42,257 nt of DNA, taken from the NCBI GenBank assembly GCA_017695115.1, contig JADILV010000061.1, forward strand, positions 1 through 42,257, in the 5' to 3' direction. Below are positions 7,349 through 15,758 of this stretch, in pieces. Every line of letters begins with the position of its first letter. Within the stretch, counting starts at the first letter, position 1. Under the pieces are notes generated by a model, which saw only the letters and a list, made by a program, of their open reading frames with translations, ran no database searches and was not told the DNA's origin. Both the position numbers and the translations under genes were made by a program. The stretch is from Candidatus Cryptobacteroides avicola (GTDB lineage Bacteria; Bacteroidota; Bacteroidia; Bacteroidales; UBA932).

Positions 7349-9546
7349 TGCGTTTCCCTTGTTATATACAGCACGACTCCAGAGACTGCGGGCCGACATG
7401 TCTCAGAATGATAGCGAAATACTATGGGAAGGACTTCCCTTTACATTACCTCAAGGAGAAATGTTTTCAAAGGAAAAGCGGGACATCCATGCTGGACTTG
7501 AGCTCCGCCGCCGAAAATATTGGGTTCCGGACACACGGTGTAAAAGTTACTTTCGAGCAACTTTCAATTGATGTCACCCTGCCTTGCATAATATCCTGGA
7601 ACCAGAATCACTTTATAGTCGTATATAGGATTTCAGGTCGCAGGGTCACTGTGGGAGATCCGGCACAGGGAATCCTCAAATACCATATCGATGACTTTCT
7701 GAAGGGTTGGATTTCAGTAAGTGACCCTATTCGCGGAGAAATGGGCATCGCCCTGACCTTTGAACCCACTGCATTATTCACAAATGCAGACAGCATCCCG
7801 AAAGGGAAAATCGACAGAATCGGATTTGCAAGACTCGTAGGATATGTCCGTCCATACCTCAAGTATGTAACCTTCATCGTAATCACTCTAATCTTAGGCA
7901 GTGCGGCAAGTCTCGTGTTCCCCGCCCTCACACAGTCTGTCGTGGATATAGGGATAGAGAACAGCGACCTGAGGTTCATCGCAATGGTGCTTGCCGCACA
8001 GCTTGTACTGATTCTCGGGCAGGCTACAAATGAAATCGTCAAAAACTGGATCATGCTGAATGTCTCCGTAAGGGTGAACCTGTCGCTCGTGTCAGATTTT
8101 CTCGGGAAACTCATGAGACTACCCATCTCTTTTTTCGATTCCAAAAGGGTCGGGGACCTTATGCAAAGGATCGGGGACTTCACCAGGATACAGGAGTTCC
8201 TCACGGAAATCCTGATCAGCATAATTATGGCCGGGATTGCCATAATAGTCTATGGGATCATCATGGCCGGATACAGTCTGCCCATCCTCTCCGTATTTAT
8301 CGGGGGCAGTATCGTGTATATAGCATGGATCTCAATATTCCTGAAAAGAAGGAAGAAACTGGACTATATGAGATTCCAGCAGGCGGCAAGCAGCAACAGC
8401 AATGTCATCCAACTGATAACAGGGATGCAGGAAATCAAACTCAATAACAGTGAAAGGAAGAAGCAATGGGAATGGGAACAGATCCAGGCTCGGCTTTACG
8501 ACATCAGTATCAAAAGCCTTTCCCTGTCGCAGGCTCAACAGATTGGCGGGCTTCTTATCGACCAGAGTAAAAATGTAATAATTTCATTTATCGCGGCTTA
8601 CTCTGTAGTAAGCGGTAATATGACACTGGGAATGATGATAGCCCTGCAATACATTGTGGGCCAGATGAACGCCCCTGTATCCCAGTTCGTATCATTCATG
8701 GAATCAATCCAGGATACCAGGATAAGCCTGGAAAGATTGAATGAAATCCAGCAAATACAGGACGAGGAATCCGCCAAGGACAATAGAATCATGAACATCC
8801 CGGATTATGCAGACATCTGCTTCAAAAATGTATCTTTCCAATATGGGGGACCAAGATCGGCAAAAGTCCTTAAAGACATAAACATATCGATCCGTCCCGG
8901 ACAGACAACGGCCATAGTCGGAGTCAGCGGCAGCGGGAAAACGACATTACTTAAACTGCTTCTGGGATTCTACCAGCCCAGTGGCGGCGACATCCTGCTC
9001 GGGGACCAGCCTTTGAAAAATTACAGCGACAGGGCGTGGAGAAGCAGATGCGGAGCCGTGATGCAGGACGGATTCATATTCTCAGATACAATAGCCAGCA
9101 ACATCGCGGCAAGTGATGACGAAATAGATATGGATAAAGTCAGGGAGGCCGCCAGGCTGGCCAATCTCGATGACTTCATATCGAACCTTCCTATGGGATA
9201 CAACACCCAGATCGGCATGGAAGGGAACGGGCTGAGCAATGGACAAAAGCAGCGGATACTTATCGCAAGAGCGATATACAAAGATGCACCCTATATCCTT
9301 TTTGACGAAGCGACCAACTCGCTTGACGCAAACAATGAGCGCACCATTATGGAAAACCTGTCCTCCTTTTTGGAAGGCAGGACTGCCGTCATCGTCGCCC
9401 ACAGGCTGAGTACGGTCCGGAATGCAGATAATATCGTTGTTCTGGACAAGGGTATGATTGTCGAACAAGGGACACATACGGAACTTGTCAACAGGAAAGC
9501 GGAATACTACAGCCTTATAAAAAACCAACTTGAACTCGGATTATGA
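7348..9546 (+). CDS. C39-peptidase-containing ABC exporter
   Basis: A 732-residue fusion of an N-terminal cysteine protease and an ABC exporter. Start taken at the ATG at 7348, which overlaps the GNAT stop codon (TGATG); a GTG at 7345 is possible. Peptidase C39 residues are visible: C14 in RDCGPTC, H88 in NQNHFIVVY, D104 in GDPA. A six-helix membrane domain lies at about 160-450. The nucleotide-binding domain has Walker A GVSGSGKT (about 525-532), signature LSNGQKQR (N in place of the usual G), Walker B YILFDEAT and an H-loop AHRLS. Such exporters remove double-glycine-type leaders during export through the inner membrane, which fits the precursor at 4538-4681. Confidence 0.93.
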   Translation: MRFPCYIQHDSRDCGPTCLRMIAKYYGKDFPLHYLKEKCFQRKSGTSMLDLSSAAENIGFRTHGVKVTFEQLSIDVTLPCIISWNQNHFIVVYRISGRRVTVGDPAQGILKYHIDDFLKGWISVSDPIRGEMGIALTFEPTALFTNADSIPKGKIDRIGFARLVGYVRPYLKYVTFIVITLILGSAASLVFPALTQSVVDIGIENSDLRFIAMVLAAQLVLILGQATNEIVKNWIMLNVSVRVNLSLVSDFLGKLMRLPISFFDSKRVGDLMQRIGDFTRIQEFLTEILISIIMAGIAIIVYGIIMAGYSLPILSVFIGGSIVYIAWISIFLKRRKKLDYMRFQQAASSNSNVIQLITGMQEIKLNNSERKKQWEWEQIQARLYDISIKSLSLSQAQQIGGLLIDQSKNVIISFIAAYSVVSGNMTLGMMIALQYIVGQMNAPVSQFVSFMESIQDTRISLERLNEIQQIQDEESAKDNRIMNIPDYADICFKNVSFQYGGPRSAKVLKDINISIRPGQTTAIVGVSGSGKTTLLKLLLGFYQPSGGDILLGDQPLKNYSDRAWRSRCGAVMQDGFIFSDTIASNIAASDDEIDMDKVREAARLANLDDFISNLPMGYNTQIGMEGNGLSNGQKQRILIARAIYKDAPYILFDEATNSLDANNERTIMENLSSFLEGRTAVIVAHRLSTVRNADNIVVLDKGMIVEQGTHTELVNRKAEYYSLIKNQLELGL

Positions 9547-10028
9547 GACACAGAAGAAAATGCCAGAATCCATACTCTGATGTGGTAATAGGCAAGATCA
9601 GGAATAAGGGCATCATAGCCGGAGGTATGGCGATTTTTTTGATGATTACCATATTCATTGCAATCTGTGCACACATACCATGTCCGGAGACGGAAACAGC
9701 CGTGATGACCATATCACATACGCGGGATACTCTTCAAGGGGAATGTTATTTCAATAGAGAAATATGCAGCGACACTGATAATGCCAAAGTGATTGTAATT
9801 CCATATCCTGCCAACGCAGGAGTAATCGAGGCTGAAATAAAGCAAGCCGAATGTCGGAACGATTCATGTAAAGTGACTGTAGTATTGCCTGAAGTCTTGA
9901 AAACTTCCCATGAGATAGAAATGGAATATACAAACAGCGGCAACCCGTGGATGTGCCGGATCATGGTGTACAGGAATTCTTTACTAGAAATGATAACACA
10001 GTCCATCATATTGCCATCCAACATATAA
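9543..10028 (+). CDS. Small single-span membrane protein of the peptide operon
   Basis: A 161-residue protein whose ATG overlaps the exporter stop codon by four bases (ATGA), so the two are coupled. It has a basic N-terminus, one transmembrane helix (about 24-44, IIAGGMAIFLMITIFIAICAHI) and a 115-residue probably periplasmic beta-rich part with three Cys. The position is where an HlyD-type adaptor usually sits, and the topology is similar, but the long coiled coil is absent. It may be a reduced export adaptor or an immunity protein. I do not recognise a family. Confidence 0.65.
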   Translation: MRHRRKCQNPYSDVVIGKIRNKGIIAGGMAIFLMITIFIAICAHIPCPETETAVMTISHTRDTLQGECYFNREICSDTDNAKVIVIPYPANAGVIEAEIKQAECRNDSCKVTVVLPEVLKTSHEIEMEYTNSGNPWMCRIMVYRNSLLEMITQSIILPSNI

Positions 10029-10290
10029 ACGCCTAATAATCAGCAATATGACATTTCTTCTATCAGAAGCATATTTTTCACTGAGGTTAAAATTCTGACA
10101 TACAATACTTTACGGCAAAAGTGTCATAAAATGTAATGCTGTACAATCTGACATTTTAAAGATAATCTATTGACATAGCGCAGGTTACAAGGGCAGACCA
10201 CATCAAGGTATGCGAGATTTTATTTGACTGTGGTTTCATTTTTTATACCTTCCTTTGCCAGTGTTCATAAAACAGTCAAACCAGATCGAA

Positions 10291-11094
10291 ATGACGCAAA
10301 TGACCACAAACCACGGATGCTATGCAGTCGTCACCGGAGCAAGTTCCGGCCTCGGCAGATGCTTTGCCATCGAACTTGCCAGGAGAGGATCCAATACCAT
10401 CCTTGTAGCGTTACCGGGATCCGGAATAAAGGATGTTACTCTCGAAGCCAAATCATATGGAACAGACAGCATTGCGCTTGAAGCCGACCTTACTGACAAG
10501 AGAGCCATACTTGACATATGTACGGAAATTACTGGCCACTATCCAGTCAATATCCTGATAAACAATGCAGGATGCGGTGGAACACGGAAATTCGCAGAAT
10601 GTGACGAGGACTACATAGACAGAATACTGGGCCTTAATGTCATGGCCGTGACGACCATGACGCACCGACTCCTTCCGGCACTGCAGCGTCAACATGAGGC
10701 TTACATACTCAATGTATCAAGTATGGCGGCATTCACCCCGATAGGGTACAAGACAGTATATCCTGCTTCAAAACGCTTCATCTATGATTTCACCCGAGGA
10801 CTGCACGAGGAATTCAGCGGATCCGGCATATCCGTCAGCGTGATTCATCCAGGACCGATGAAGACGAACCCGGATGTGACGCACAGGATCGAAAAACAGG
10901 GGAAGTTCGGAAGGCTTGGGCTGCTAACTCCCGAAAAAGTAGCACGGAAAGGTATCGACGGGATGTTCAAAAGGGAAGCCGTGATCATTCCAGGACTTGT
11001 GAACAAGTTCAACAAGATGCTGACCGATATCGTCCCTGCAAGAATAAGACTACCTCTGGTTTCGAAAATCGTCGCCAGGGAACTTCAAAAATAA
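10291..11094 (+). CDS. Short-chain dehydrogenase/reductase (classical SDR)
   Basis: A 267-residue protein from the ATG at 10291 (or 258 residues... from the ATG at 10300, giving 264). Hallmarks are the cofactor loop VVTGASSGLG, NNAG, the catalytic Ser in NVSSM and Y-x3-K in VYPASKRF. Classical SDRs use NAD(P)H to reduce or oxidise carbonyl/hydroxyl groups; FabG and DltE-like enzymes are similar. It lies 262 bases after the peptide operon and 8 bases before a second SDR, forming a pair. It may tailor the acyl group on the nearby carrier protein, or be unrelated; position is the only evidence. The spacer upstream shows no convincing promoter. Confidence 0.85.
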   Translation: MTQMTTNHGCYAVVTGASSGLGRCFAIELARRGSNTILVALPGSGIKDVTLEAKSYGTDSIALEADLTDKRAILDICTEITGHYPVNILINNAGCGGTRKFAECDEDYIDRILGLNVMAVTTMTHRLLPALQRQHEAYILNVSSMAAFTPIGYKTVYPASKRFIYDFTRGLHEEFSGSGISVSVIHPGPMKTNPDVTHRIEKQGKFGRLGLLTPEKVARKGIDGMFKREAVIIPGLVNKFNKMLTDIVPARIRLPLVSKIVARELQK

Positions 11095-11102
11095 CGGTAA
11101 AT

Positions 11103-12083
11103 ATGAAAAAAATACTTGTCACCGGAGCAAACGGGCTGCTCGGAACAAATGTCATCCACGCCCTTGTCGCAGCAGGCTACAATGCAATCGGGTTGCTACG
11201 TCGCAAAGACTCTTTCAGAGGAGCTTTGTCCGGCTCGCTGGAACTGGTGGAAGGCGACATAACATCCCAAACCGATGTCATGAGTGCGGCAGCCGGATGC
11301 GACGCCATAATCCACTGCGCCGCCTGTACTTCGCAAAAGGCCGGCATGAAAACATACTATAATGTCAACATGGGTGGCACCATGAATATACTTGAAGCCG
11401 CAAAGGCGCTAGGTATCAGACGGGTAGTCACCATATCCACCGCCAACATATTCGCTTACGGAAGCCTTGAACATCCCGGAGATGAATCCAAAGAATCCGT
11501 TCCCCCGTTTTTGGAATCCGGATATGTATTGAGCAAACTTGCAGCACAGGAGTGCTTAAAAGAGTACAATAAATACTTAGAAGCCATAACATTATGTCCC
11601 ACTTTCATGCTCGGTCCCTACGACTCGAAACCAAGCTCGGGAAGGATAATACTGATGGGATACAAAAGGAAGCTCATGTTCTATCCGCCGGGAGGAAAGA
11701 ATTTCGTGGCGGTCCAGGATGTCGCCGGATGTGCAGTCTCTGCCCTGACAAAGGGAGTCCCAGGAACGGCCTATATCATCGGTGGAGAAAACATGTCCTA
11801 TAAAGATTTTTTCAGACTGTTGTCAGAGCGTACGGGCAATAAATGCCTTATGTTCAAAATTCCTGAATGCATGCTTAAGGCCATAGGAACACTCGGCTCA
11901 TTCATTGAAAACAAATTCAATATCACGAACGAATTTAATGCAGCCAACATGGAAATGCTCTGCATCGGGAATTACTACGGCAGCGACAGGGCCGCTAAAG
12001 AGCTCGGATTCTCATGCCGTCCAATTGGAGAGGCAGTCGATGAGGCTATCGGTTGGTTCCAAAAAGAAAAGATTATCAAGTGA
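11103..12083 (+). CDS. Extended SDR (NAD-dependent epimerase/dehydratase family)
   Basis: A 326-residue extended SDR. It starts with the Rossmann motif ILVTGANGLLGTNV (GxxGxxG), keeps the catalytic Y-x3-K in SGYVLSKLAAQE, and has the extended-family middle segment LCPTFMLGPYDSKPSSGR and a later VQDVAG. The closest known groups by pattern are sugar-nucleotide epimerases, dihydroflavonol-type reductases and 3-beta-hydroxysteroid-type dehydrogenases. It follows the classical SDR by 8 bases and is probably co-transcribed with it. The substrate cannot be named. Together the two could carry out reduction steps on an acyl or small-molecule tail linked to the peptide pathway (inference). Confidence 0.85.
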   Translation: MKKILVTGANGLLGTNVIHALVAAGYNAIGLLRRKDSFRGALSGSLELVEGDITSQTDVMSAAAGCDAIIHCAACTSQKAGMKTYYNVNMGGTMNILEAAKALGIRRVVTISTANIFAYGSLEHPGDESKESVPPFLESGYVLSKLAAQECLKEYNKYLEAITLCPTFMLGPYDSKPSSGRIILMGYKRKLMFYPPGGKNFVAVQDVAGCAVSALTKGVPGTAYIIGGENMSYKDFFRLLSERTGNKCLMFKIPECMLKAIGTLGSFIENKFNITNEFNAANMEMLCIGNYYGSDRAAKELGFSCRPIGEAVDEAIGWFQKEKIIK

Positions 12084-12216
12084 ACCTGTCAATACGGATA
12101 AATCTCCTTCCAAGAGTGGCAACGATATTAATATACTGAATTATTGACTTCACTTATTGTAATTGGTCATTTCAAGAAAATAGAGATTAAATAGTATTCA
12201 TTTTGCCGTAAAATTG

Positions 12217-12247
12217 TTGTAAACATATCTGTTTATTTATATCTTTG
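12217..12247 (+). promoter_or_regulatory. Promoter of the DUF6922/AbiEii toxin-antitoxin pair
   Basis: TTG (12217-12219), 20 bases, then TATCTTTG (12240-12247) is a full match to the Bacteroidetes consensus. The antitoxin ATG is only 7 bases after the -7 box, so the transcript should be leaderless or nearly so. Confidence 0.8.
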
Positions 12248-12254
12248 CGATGCC

Positions 12255-12752
12255 ATGGATACAAAATTGATCAATGCACTCAAAGGGATTCATCCCGGAA
12301 AACTCATAGAGAGGGATCTCAAGAAAAGGGATATCAGCCAGAGGCTTCTGGCCGAAAGAATAGGCGAACACTATCAGACAGTGAACGCCGTAATAAAGGG
12401 CAGGAGAAATCTCACTGTAGAAATGTCCGTAAAGTTAGATGACTTCCTCGGGTATGAGGAAGGTTTCCTGTACATGCTGCAGGGATACTATGAAATCGAG
12501 CAGTATCATGCAAGGATAACTTCAGAATCTGTTTCCGGTATCCCCCGCATAAGGCGGATCCTGTTCTGGGACACAGATTTCGACCGTATCAACTGGGGCA
12601 GGAACCGGGACTTCATTATCTCCCGCATACTGGAAAGAGGAAATGTGGAAGAGCAGGCGGAGATAGCAAGGTTTTACGGTCTTCAGATTTCCGACTTGGA
12701 GAAATTCAGAAACAAGCACGGGTCTCACTCTCATAAGGAATCGCAATCATGA
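12255..12752 (+). CDS. HTH antitoxin with DUF6922-like tail
   Basis: A 165-residue protein. The N-terminal half is a HigA/XRE-like helix-turn-helix (IHPGKLIERDLKKRDISQRL, then HYQTVNAVIKGRRNLT). The C-terminal half (about 95-155) has RRILFWDTDFDRINWGRNRD and ISRILERGNVEEQAEIARFYG, a pattern I know from DUF6922 proteins found beside AbiEii-type nucleotidyltransferases. It overlaps the next gene by four bases (ATGA). It should act as the antitoxin and autorepressor of the pair, binding the promoter immediately upstream. The fusion of an XRE domain with the DUF6922 domain is worth noting, because DUF6922 often occurs alone. Confidence 0.75.
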   Translation: MDTKLINALKGIHPGKLIERDLKKRDISQRLLAERIGEHYQTVNAVIKGRRNLTVEMSVKLDDFLGYEEGFLYMLQGYYEIEQYHARITSESVSGIPRIRRILFWDTDFDRINWGRNRDFIISRILERGNVEEQAEIARFYGLQISDLEKFRNKHGSHSHKESQS

Positions 12753-13411
12753 CCACAAACGGACTTCATTGCGATACGGTTACCCCTACCTTAAGAAAAA
12801 TTCTTTCCCTGCTTATGGATGAACCTCTGTTCAATCCGTTCAGACTGGTCGGAGGTACAAATCTCAGCCTTCGTCTCGGACACAGAAAGTCCATTGACAT
12901 TGATCTGTTTACGGAAGCCCAATATGGAAGCCTTGATTTCAGTCAATATGAAATTTTCCTGTACAACAACTTCTCTTATTACGATAACACTGATCCCACT
13001 TCGATAGTGGGTTTAGGACGCGGATATTATATCGGGCCATCAAAGGATGACTGTATCAAACTCGACCTTATGTACACAGATCCATTCATTAATGATGTCG
13101 AACTAATTGACGGTATCCGAATGGCTTCTCTTGATGACATTGCAGCGATGAAAATCAATGCAATATCAAGAGGTGGCCGTAAGAAAGATTTTTGGGATGT
13201 CCATAAGTTATTGGAGATATATTCTCTGAAAGAAATGCTTGATCTGCATAAGAAAAGACACGAATGGGAACACGACGAAAATCAGCTCCTTGATTCATTG
13301 ATAGATTTCAGTGAAGCCAACCTGATGGATGACCCGGTCTGTCTTGAAGGCAAGGATTGGGATGAAATAAAATTGTCGTTCATAGACATTATTAACAATT
13401 ATAAAATATAA
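12749..13411 (+). CDS. AbiEii/AbiGii-type nucleotidyltransferase toxin
   Basis: A 220-residue protein with the nucleotidyltransferase signature VGGTNLSLRLGHRKSIDIDL, i.e. GG[T/S] followed by a D-x-D pair that binds metal. A later conserved block follows (LDDIAAMKINAISRGGRKKDFWDVH), typical of AbiEii-like toxins. Members of this family transfer nucleotides to RNA targets such as tRNA and cause growth arrest or abortive infection. The gene overlaps the antitoxin gene by four bases, and the antitoxin comes first, as is usual. No transcription terminator is seen after it. Confidence 0.85.
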   Translation: MTTNGLHCDTVTPTLRKILSLLMDEPLFNPFRLVGGTNLSLRLGHRKSIDIDLFTEAQYGSLDFSQYEIFLYNNFSYYDNTDPTSIVGLGRGYYIGPSKDDCIKLDLMYTDPFINDVELIDGIRMASLDDIAAMKINAISRGGRKKDFWDVHKLLEIYSLKEMLDLHKKRHEWEHDENQLLDSLIDFSEANLMDDPVCLEGKDWDEIKLSFIDIINNYKI

Positions 13412-13575
13412 TGGCAAACATAGATTATTCACTTGTTAGTCGAGAAAATAATATTATAACCATTCATTCTTTTAAGTAATACATGTGTTAATCATATTAT
13501 TTTATAATAATTATTCATACCTTTAAGGTCGAGAAAAAACACTTTTATTCCGACTTTGAATGAAATAAAAATTGT

Positions 13576-13831
13576 ATGCAACAAACGACAGAGCAGCGCA
13601 TTAGGGAAAGAATAACCCATGCTGGATATGGTGAAGTGTTTTTCGTATCCTCATTTCCTTAATTCGATGTGGAATATGTGACCAAGCTTCTTGCCCTATA
13701 CGAGAAAGAAGGCTTGACAAAAAAGTATATGTAAAGACACGGAAAACGCGGTTTGTGTAGTATATCCCTCTACAGAGAAAGAGGAAAGCTTCAGAATGGT
13801 TGTAATTAAAAGTAATATGCATAGGATGATT
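13576..13831 (+). pseudogene. Decayed small gene in the 13412-13861 spacer
   Basis: From the ATG at 13576 a frame reads MQQTTEQRIRERITHAGYG, then EVFFVSSFP, a TAA stop (13660), and continues in the same frame as FDVEYVTKLLALYEKEGLTKKYM before another TAA. One base change (GAA to TAA) would rejoin the parts. The pattern weakly resembles AbiEi/DUF6088-type winged-helix antitoxin N-termini (a vF..sdF block followed by an L..L..eGl block), which would fit the neighbouring AbiEii toxin. The downstream part is open in another frame, suggesting further frameshifts. The rest of this 450-base spacer is AT-rich with nothing else clear. Confidence 0.35.
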
Positions 13832-13861
13832 TTCTCATATCCACCATTAAGATGGTAGACT

Positions 13862-15064
13862 ATGTCTCAGGATATTGTTACATACGGTTTTGCACTGTTG
13901 GACAGCGACAACGGCAAGATTATCGGGATTGACAACCTTTCCCATGAGGCGAGTCTGTCACATAAGTTCTTTTGTCCATGCTGTCATGGAGAAATGTATC
14001 CGACATTCGGACCAATACAAGTACCTCATTTCAGGCATAATGGAGAAAAATGCAAGCCTGACAAATATCTTCATGATCTAGCAGAGAAGATATTCGAGGA
14101 AGAATATCTGAACTGTCTTGAAAACGGTATACCATTTATCCTTGAAATTCATTCTCCCGTAACTTGTCCTTCTGAATGCTTGAATAAGCAAAATGGCATC
14201 TGCCGTATATACCAGAACACTAAGACTGTAGATCTCACCAGGGTCTTCACGAGAATAGAAAAGGAAAGCCATGTCAAATTTGGCGACCATTTCAGGATTC
14301 CGGATATTCTCCTGTCCCCGGGGCATGATGCTGAAGACATCAATCTATGGGTTGAAATATGGGTCAAACACGAAACGGAGGAGAAGAAAAGGGCTGAAGG
14401 GAGTATCTTGGAAATCAAGGTATCTTCTGAAGCTAATCTCAATCCAATCAGAGAGCATAGAATTATAGTATCCGGGGAAGGCAGTCAGGCAAGGATCTTC
14501 AATGAACAATTCCCAGGCGAGAGCATCCTGAAGGAAGACCGCCATGAGACGGCAAAATGTCCTGATCAGAAGATATACCCTCCTCGTATTTACAAACAGA
14601 GATTTATCAGGCGTAAACAAGCCGTCAAAAGAAATCATACTCCACAGTATGATATGCCGCCTGTTGACTTGGCAAAAACTGAATGGGTAGATCTCGGGCT
14701 TCCTTCAGGTGTATTGTGGGCAAAGGAAGATGAAGATGTATTGGTTCCCATCCACATGGCAATGCAATCCTTCCCAAACAATCTGCCATCCGAGTCTGAG
14801 GCGGAAGAATTGAGGGAATGCTGCACCAGACATTTTGATCCAGTGAAGAAAGAGATGAGCTTTACTGGTCCGAATGGCAACTCCATTTCATTCAAATGCA
14901 ATGAAAAATACACATCGTATTGGCTGAATGGATATGATTCAAAATATGATTTAGGCAAATGTTTCCATTTATTGTCAGACAATTTATTCTATATCAACAA
15001 TACAGATAGCGATAGTCCACTTCATATCCATCTCGTTTGCAGACATAACGAACAAACCACTTAA
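13862..15064 (+). CDS. CoiA-like nuclease fused to a FISUMP-like domain
   Basis: A 400-residue protein. The first half resembles competence CoiA-like nucleases: a zinc-binding-type FFCPCCHGEMYP, then PHFRHNGEKC, LHDLAEKIFEEEY, and PD-(D/E)xK-like elements RIPDILL, LWVEIWVKHE and ILEIKVSS. A linker rich in Arg/Lys follows (about 225-270). The last third (about 275-400) starts EWVDLGLPSGVLWA and contains FTGPNGNSISF and YTSYWLNGY, the hallmark of the FISUMP/DUF1566-like domain normally found in Bacteroidetes surface proteins. There is no signal peptide, so the fusion is cytoplasmic. It lies between two toxin-antitoxin loci, suggesting a defence or nucleic-acid role. Domain identities are fairly sure; function is unknown. 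Confidence 0.7.
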   Translation: MSQDIVTYGFALLDSDNGKIIGIDNLSHEASLSHKFFCPCCHGEMYPTFGPIQVPHFRHNGEKCKPDKYLHDLAEKIFEEEYLNCLENGIPFILEIHSPVTCPSECLNKQNGICRIYQNTKTVDLTRVFTRIEKESHVKFGDHFRIPDILLSPGHDAEDINLWVEIWVKHETEEKKRAEGSILEIKVSSEANLNPIREHRIIVSGEGSQARIFNEQFPGESILKEDRHETAKCPDQKIYPPRIYKQRFIRRKQAVKRNHTPQYDMPPVDLAKTEWVDLGLPSGVLWAKEDEDVLVPIHMAMQSFPNNLPSESEAEELRECCTRHFDPVKKEMSFTGPNGNSISFKCNEKYTSYWLNGYDSKYDLGKCFHLLSDNLFYINNTDSDSPLHIHLVCRHNEQTT

Positions 15065-15707
15065 ATTATAGACAGTAACTATACAAGAAAAGTTACACTT
15101 AAAATTCACAAAACTGATATTTTTTTCATCACAAATATAATGTTTACACCATCTATTTCTGCTATACTCACACAATCCAAATCACATAAATTAGAATTAA
15201 GATTTTCAGTTATGTTCTTTATCCCACAATAAAACACATTCTGATTTCGCAGAAGTTCCCATTTTTACATATTACTTCCAAACATGTAAAAGTAGCATTG
15301 GAGGCGCTTTCACTCACACAACCCATTTGCCACCACATTCATGTATCGCTAAGCTTTTTTGTTGAACAAAACCTTAAAATGCTTCTATTTGTTTCATAAT
15401 GTTCAATCTTCATTTATGACATTTAGTGACTCTAACTCACAATGCCGTTTCCCAATCAAACAGAATAACATAACTAGTCGATACGCCAAGTGTTAGATAG
15501 CTACCAGGATGTCTGCTATCGGCTACACATTAGTCCGTGCTCCTTGCAGACATTCTGTAATAACGACATGATGGCTTACCCGTAAATCAGGCACAAAATT
15601 TTCTATAGACCTGTGTCATTTTCAGGAAATAGTATCCTAGGAATGCATCTTACTAACTGGATGAATTGGCGGGTACGAAATTGTGTCCCTTATAATAAAC
15701 CCATAAG
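15065..15707. other. Gene-free AT-rich spacer
   Basis: No convincing gene or RNA is seen across this 643-base stretch. It holds one imperfect inverted repeat (CAGGATGTCTGC at 15505-15516 with GCAGACATTCTG at 15546-15557; 11 of 12 positions pair, 29-base loop). It may be the remains of a deleted gene or a mobile-element junction. Confidence 0.5.
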
Positions 15708-15738
15708 TTGATTTTTTAAAATAATAATTTTATCTTTG
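15708..15738 (+). promoter_or_regulatory. Promoter of the TAC-like operon
   Basis: TTG (15708-15710), 20 bases, TATCTTTG (15731-15738): a full Bacteroidetes consensus. The first gene starts 21 bases after the -7 box. Confidence 0.8.
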
Positions 15739-15758
15739 TGCCCGAATATGAGTAAACA

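Noticed and set aside
10223..10257. Promoter for the SDR pair (TTTG and TTCCTTTG)
   Set aside because: The spacing is 23 bases and the -7 box lacks the conserved A; too weak to call.
13601..13822. Minus-strand open frame of 73 residues
   Set aside because: Opposite strand of the decayed gene; no signal or domain.
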